Shown: piece after piece, positions 7,049 to 7,169 of the stretch
Layout: the number at the start of each line of letters is the position of its first letter
Position numbering within the stretch: position 1 is the first letter of the stretch
Source of the DNA: Bacteroides sp.
GTDB lineage: Bacteria; Bacteroidota; Bacteroidia; Bacteroidales; Bacteroidaceae
Length of the DNA: 7,169 bases
Direction of reading: 5' to 3'
Assembly: GCA_019412865.1 (NCBI GenBank)
Contig: DXOJ01000595.1
Location: 1 to 7,169, forward strand
Position numbers and translations under genes: made by a program
Notes under the pieces: generated by a model
The model's database searches: none
What the model saw: only the letters and a program-made list of their open reading frames with translations
Told to the model about the DNA's origin: nothing

Positions 7049-7169
7049 ATGATTATCATTGACAAACTTAAAAAGAATTTCGGTGAGAAGATTGCCGTAG
7101 ACATAGAACACTACGAAATCAATCAAGGCGATATGCTCGGATTGGTAGGAAACAACGGTGCCGGTAAAA
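7049..7169 (+). CDS. ABC transporter ATP-binding protein, 3' end outside the window
   Basis: Only the first 40 codons are present, beginning at the ATG at 7049. The translation opens with MIIIDKLKKNFGEKIAVD, a typical first beta-strand of an ABC nucleotide-binding domain with the aromatic A-loop position at Phe11. It reaches the Walker A motif GNNGAGK (residues 34-40); the window ends one base into the next codon, expected to be Thr or Ser. The Q-loop, signature and Walker B motifs would lie beyond the edge. The short spacing from the membrane protein gene suggests that the two form one exporter, the ATPase energising the 12-TM partner at the inner membrane. The family is clear; the substrate and full length are not. 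No strong Shine-Dalgarno is seen, only GAAG at 7042-7045. Confidence 0.9.
   Translation, partial: MIIIDKLKKNFGEKIAVDIEHYEINQGDMLGLVGNNGAGK

Overview
The window looks like core chromosome of a Bacteroides-type organism (phylum Bacteroidota). The evidence is that start codons follow AT-rich leaders with little or no Shine-Dalgarno sequence, one intergenic gap carries a match to the Bacteroides -7 promoter box (TAnnTTTG), and the protein types match this group. These include a divergent MiaA, a Cys-type KdsA, a secreted PqqL-like M16 protease and a large ABC-associated membrane protein that resembles the DUF5687 family. The genus is inferred from recall, not from a database search.

All six genes lie on the + strand. 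In order: the 3' two-thirds of miaA (tRNA A37 prenylation; its beginning is outside the window); a diacylglycerol-kinase-family lipid kinase; a 144-bp gap that is mostly a 108-bp inverted repeat with perfect 28-bp arms; kdsA (Kdo-8-phosphate synthase); a 945-residue exported M16 zinc protease; a 497-residue, roughly 12-TM membrane protein; and the first 40 codons of an ABC ATPase, cut by the window edge right after its Walker A lysine. Coding density is high. Gaps are 58, 144, 81, 23 and 38 bp, so no gene-free stretch exceeds 300 bp.

Several genes concern the cell envelope. KdsA makes the precursor of the inner-core sugar of LPS, the lipid kinase probably phosphorylates a membrane lipid, the M16 protease has a signal peptide and should act in the periplasm, and the last two genes look like a permease plus ATPase exporter of unknown substrate. 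The 23-bp and 38-bp gaps suggest that the protease, permease and ATPase are co-transcribed. Whether kdsA belongs to the same transcript as the lipid kinase is unclear because the long hairpin-forming repeat lies between them.

I see no phage, CRISPR, toxin-antitoxin or transposase genes, and nothing that amounts to a clearly new system. The items most worth a second look are the 9-bp-periodic inverted repeat in front of kdsA, the uncharacterised permease/ATPase pair with its apparent internal duplication, and motif deviations in MiaA and the lipid kinase.
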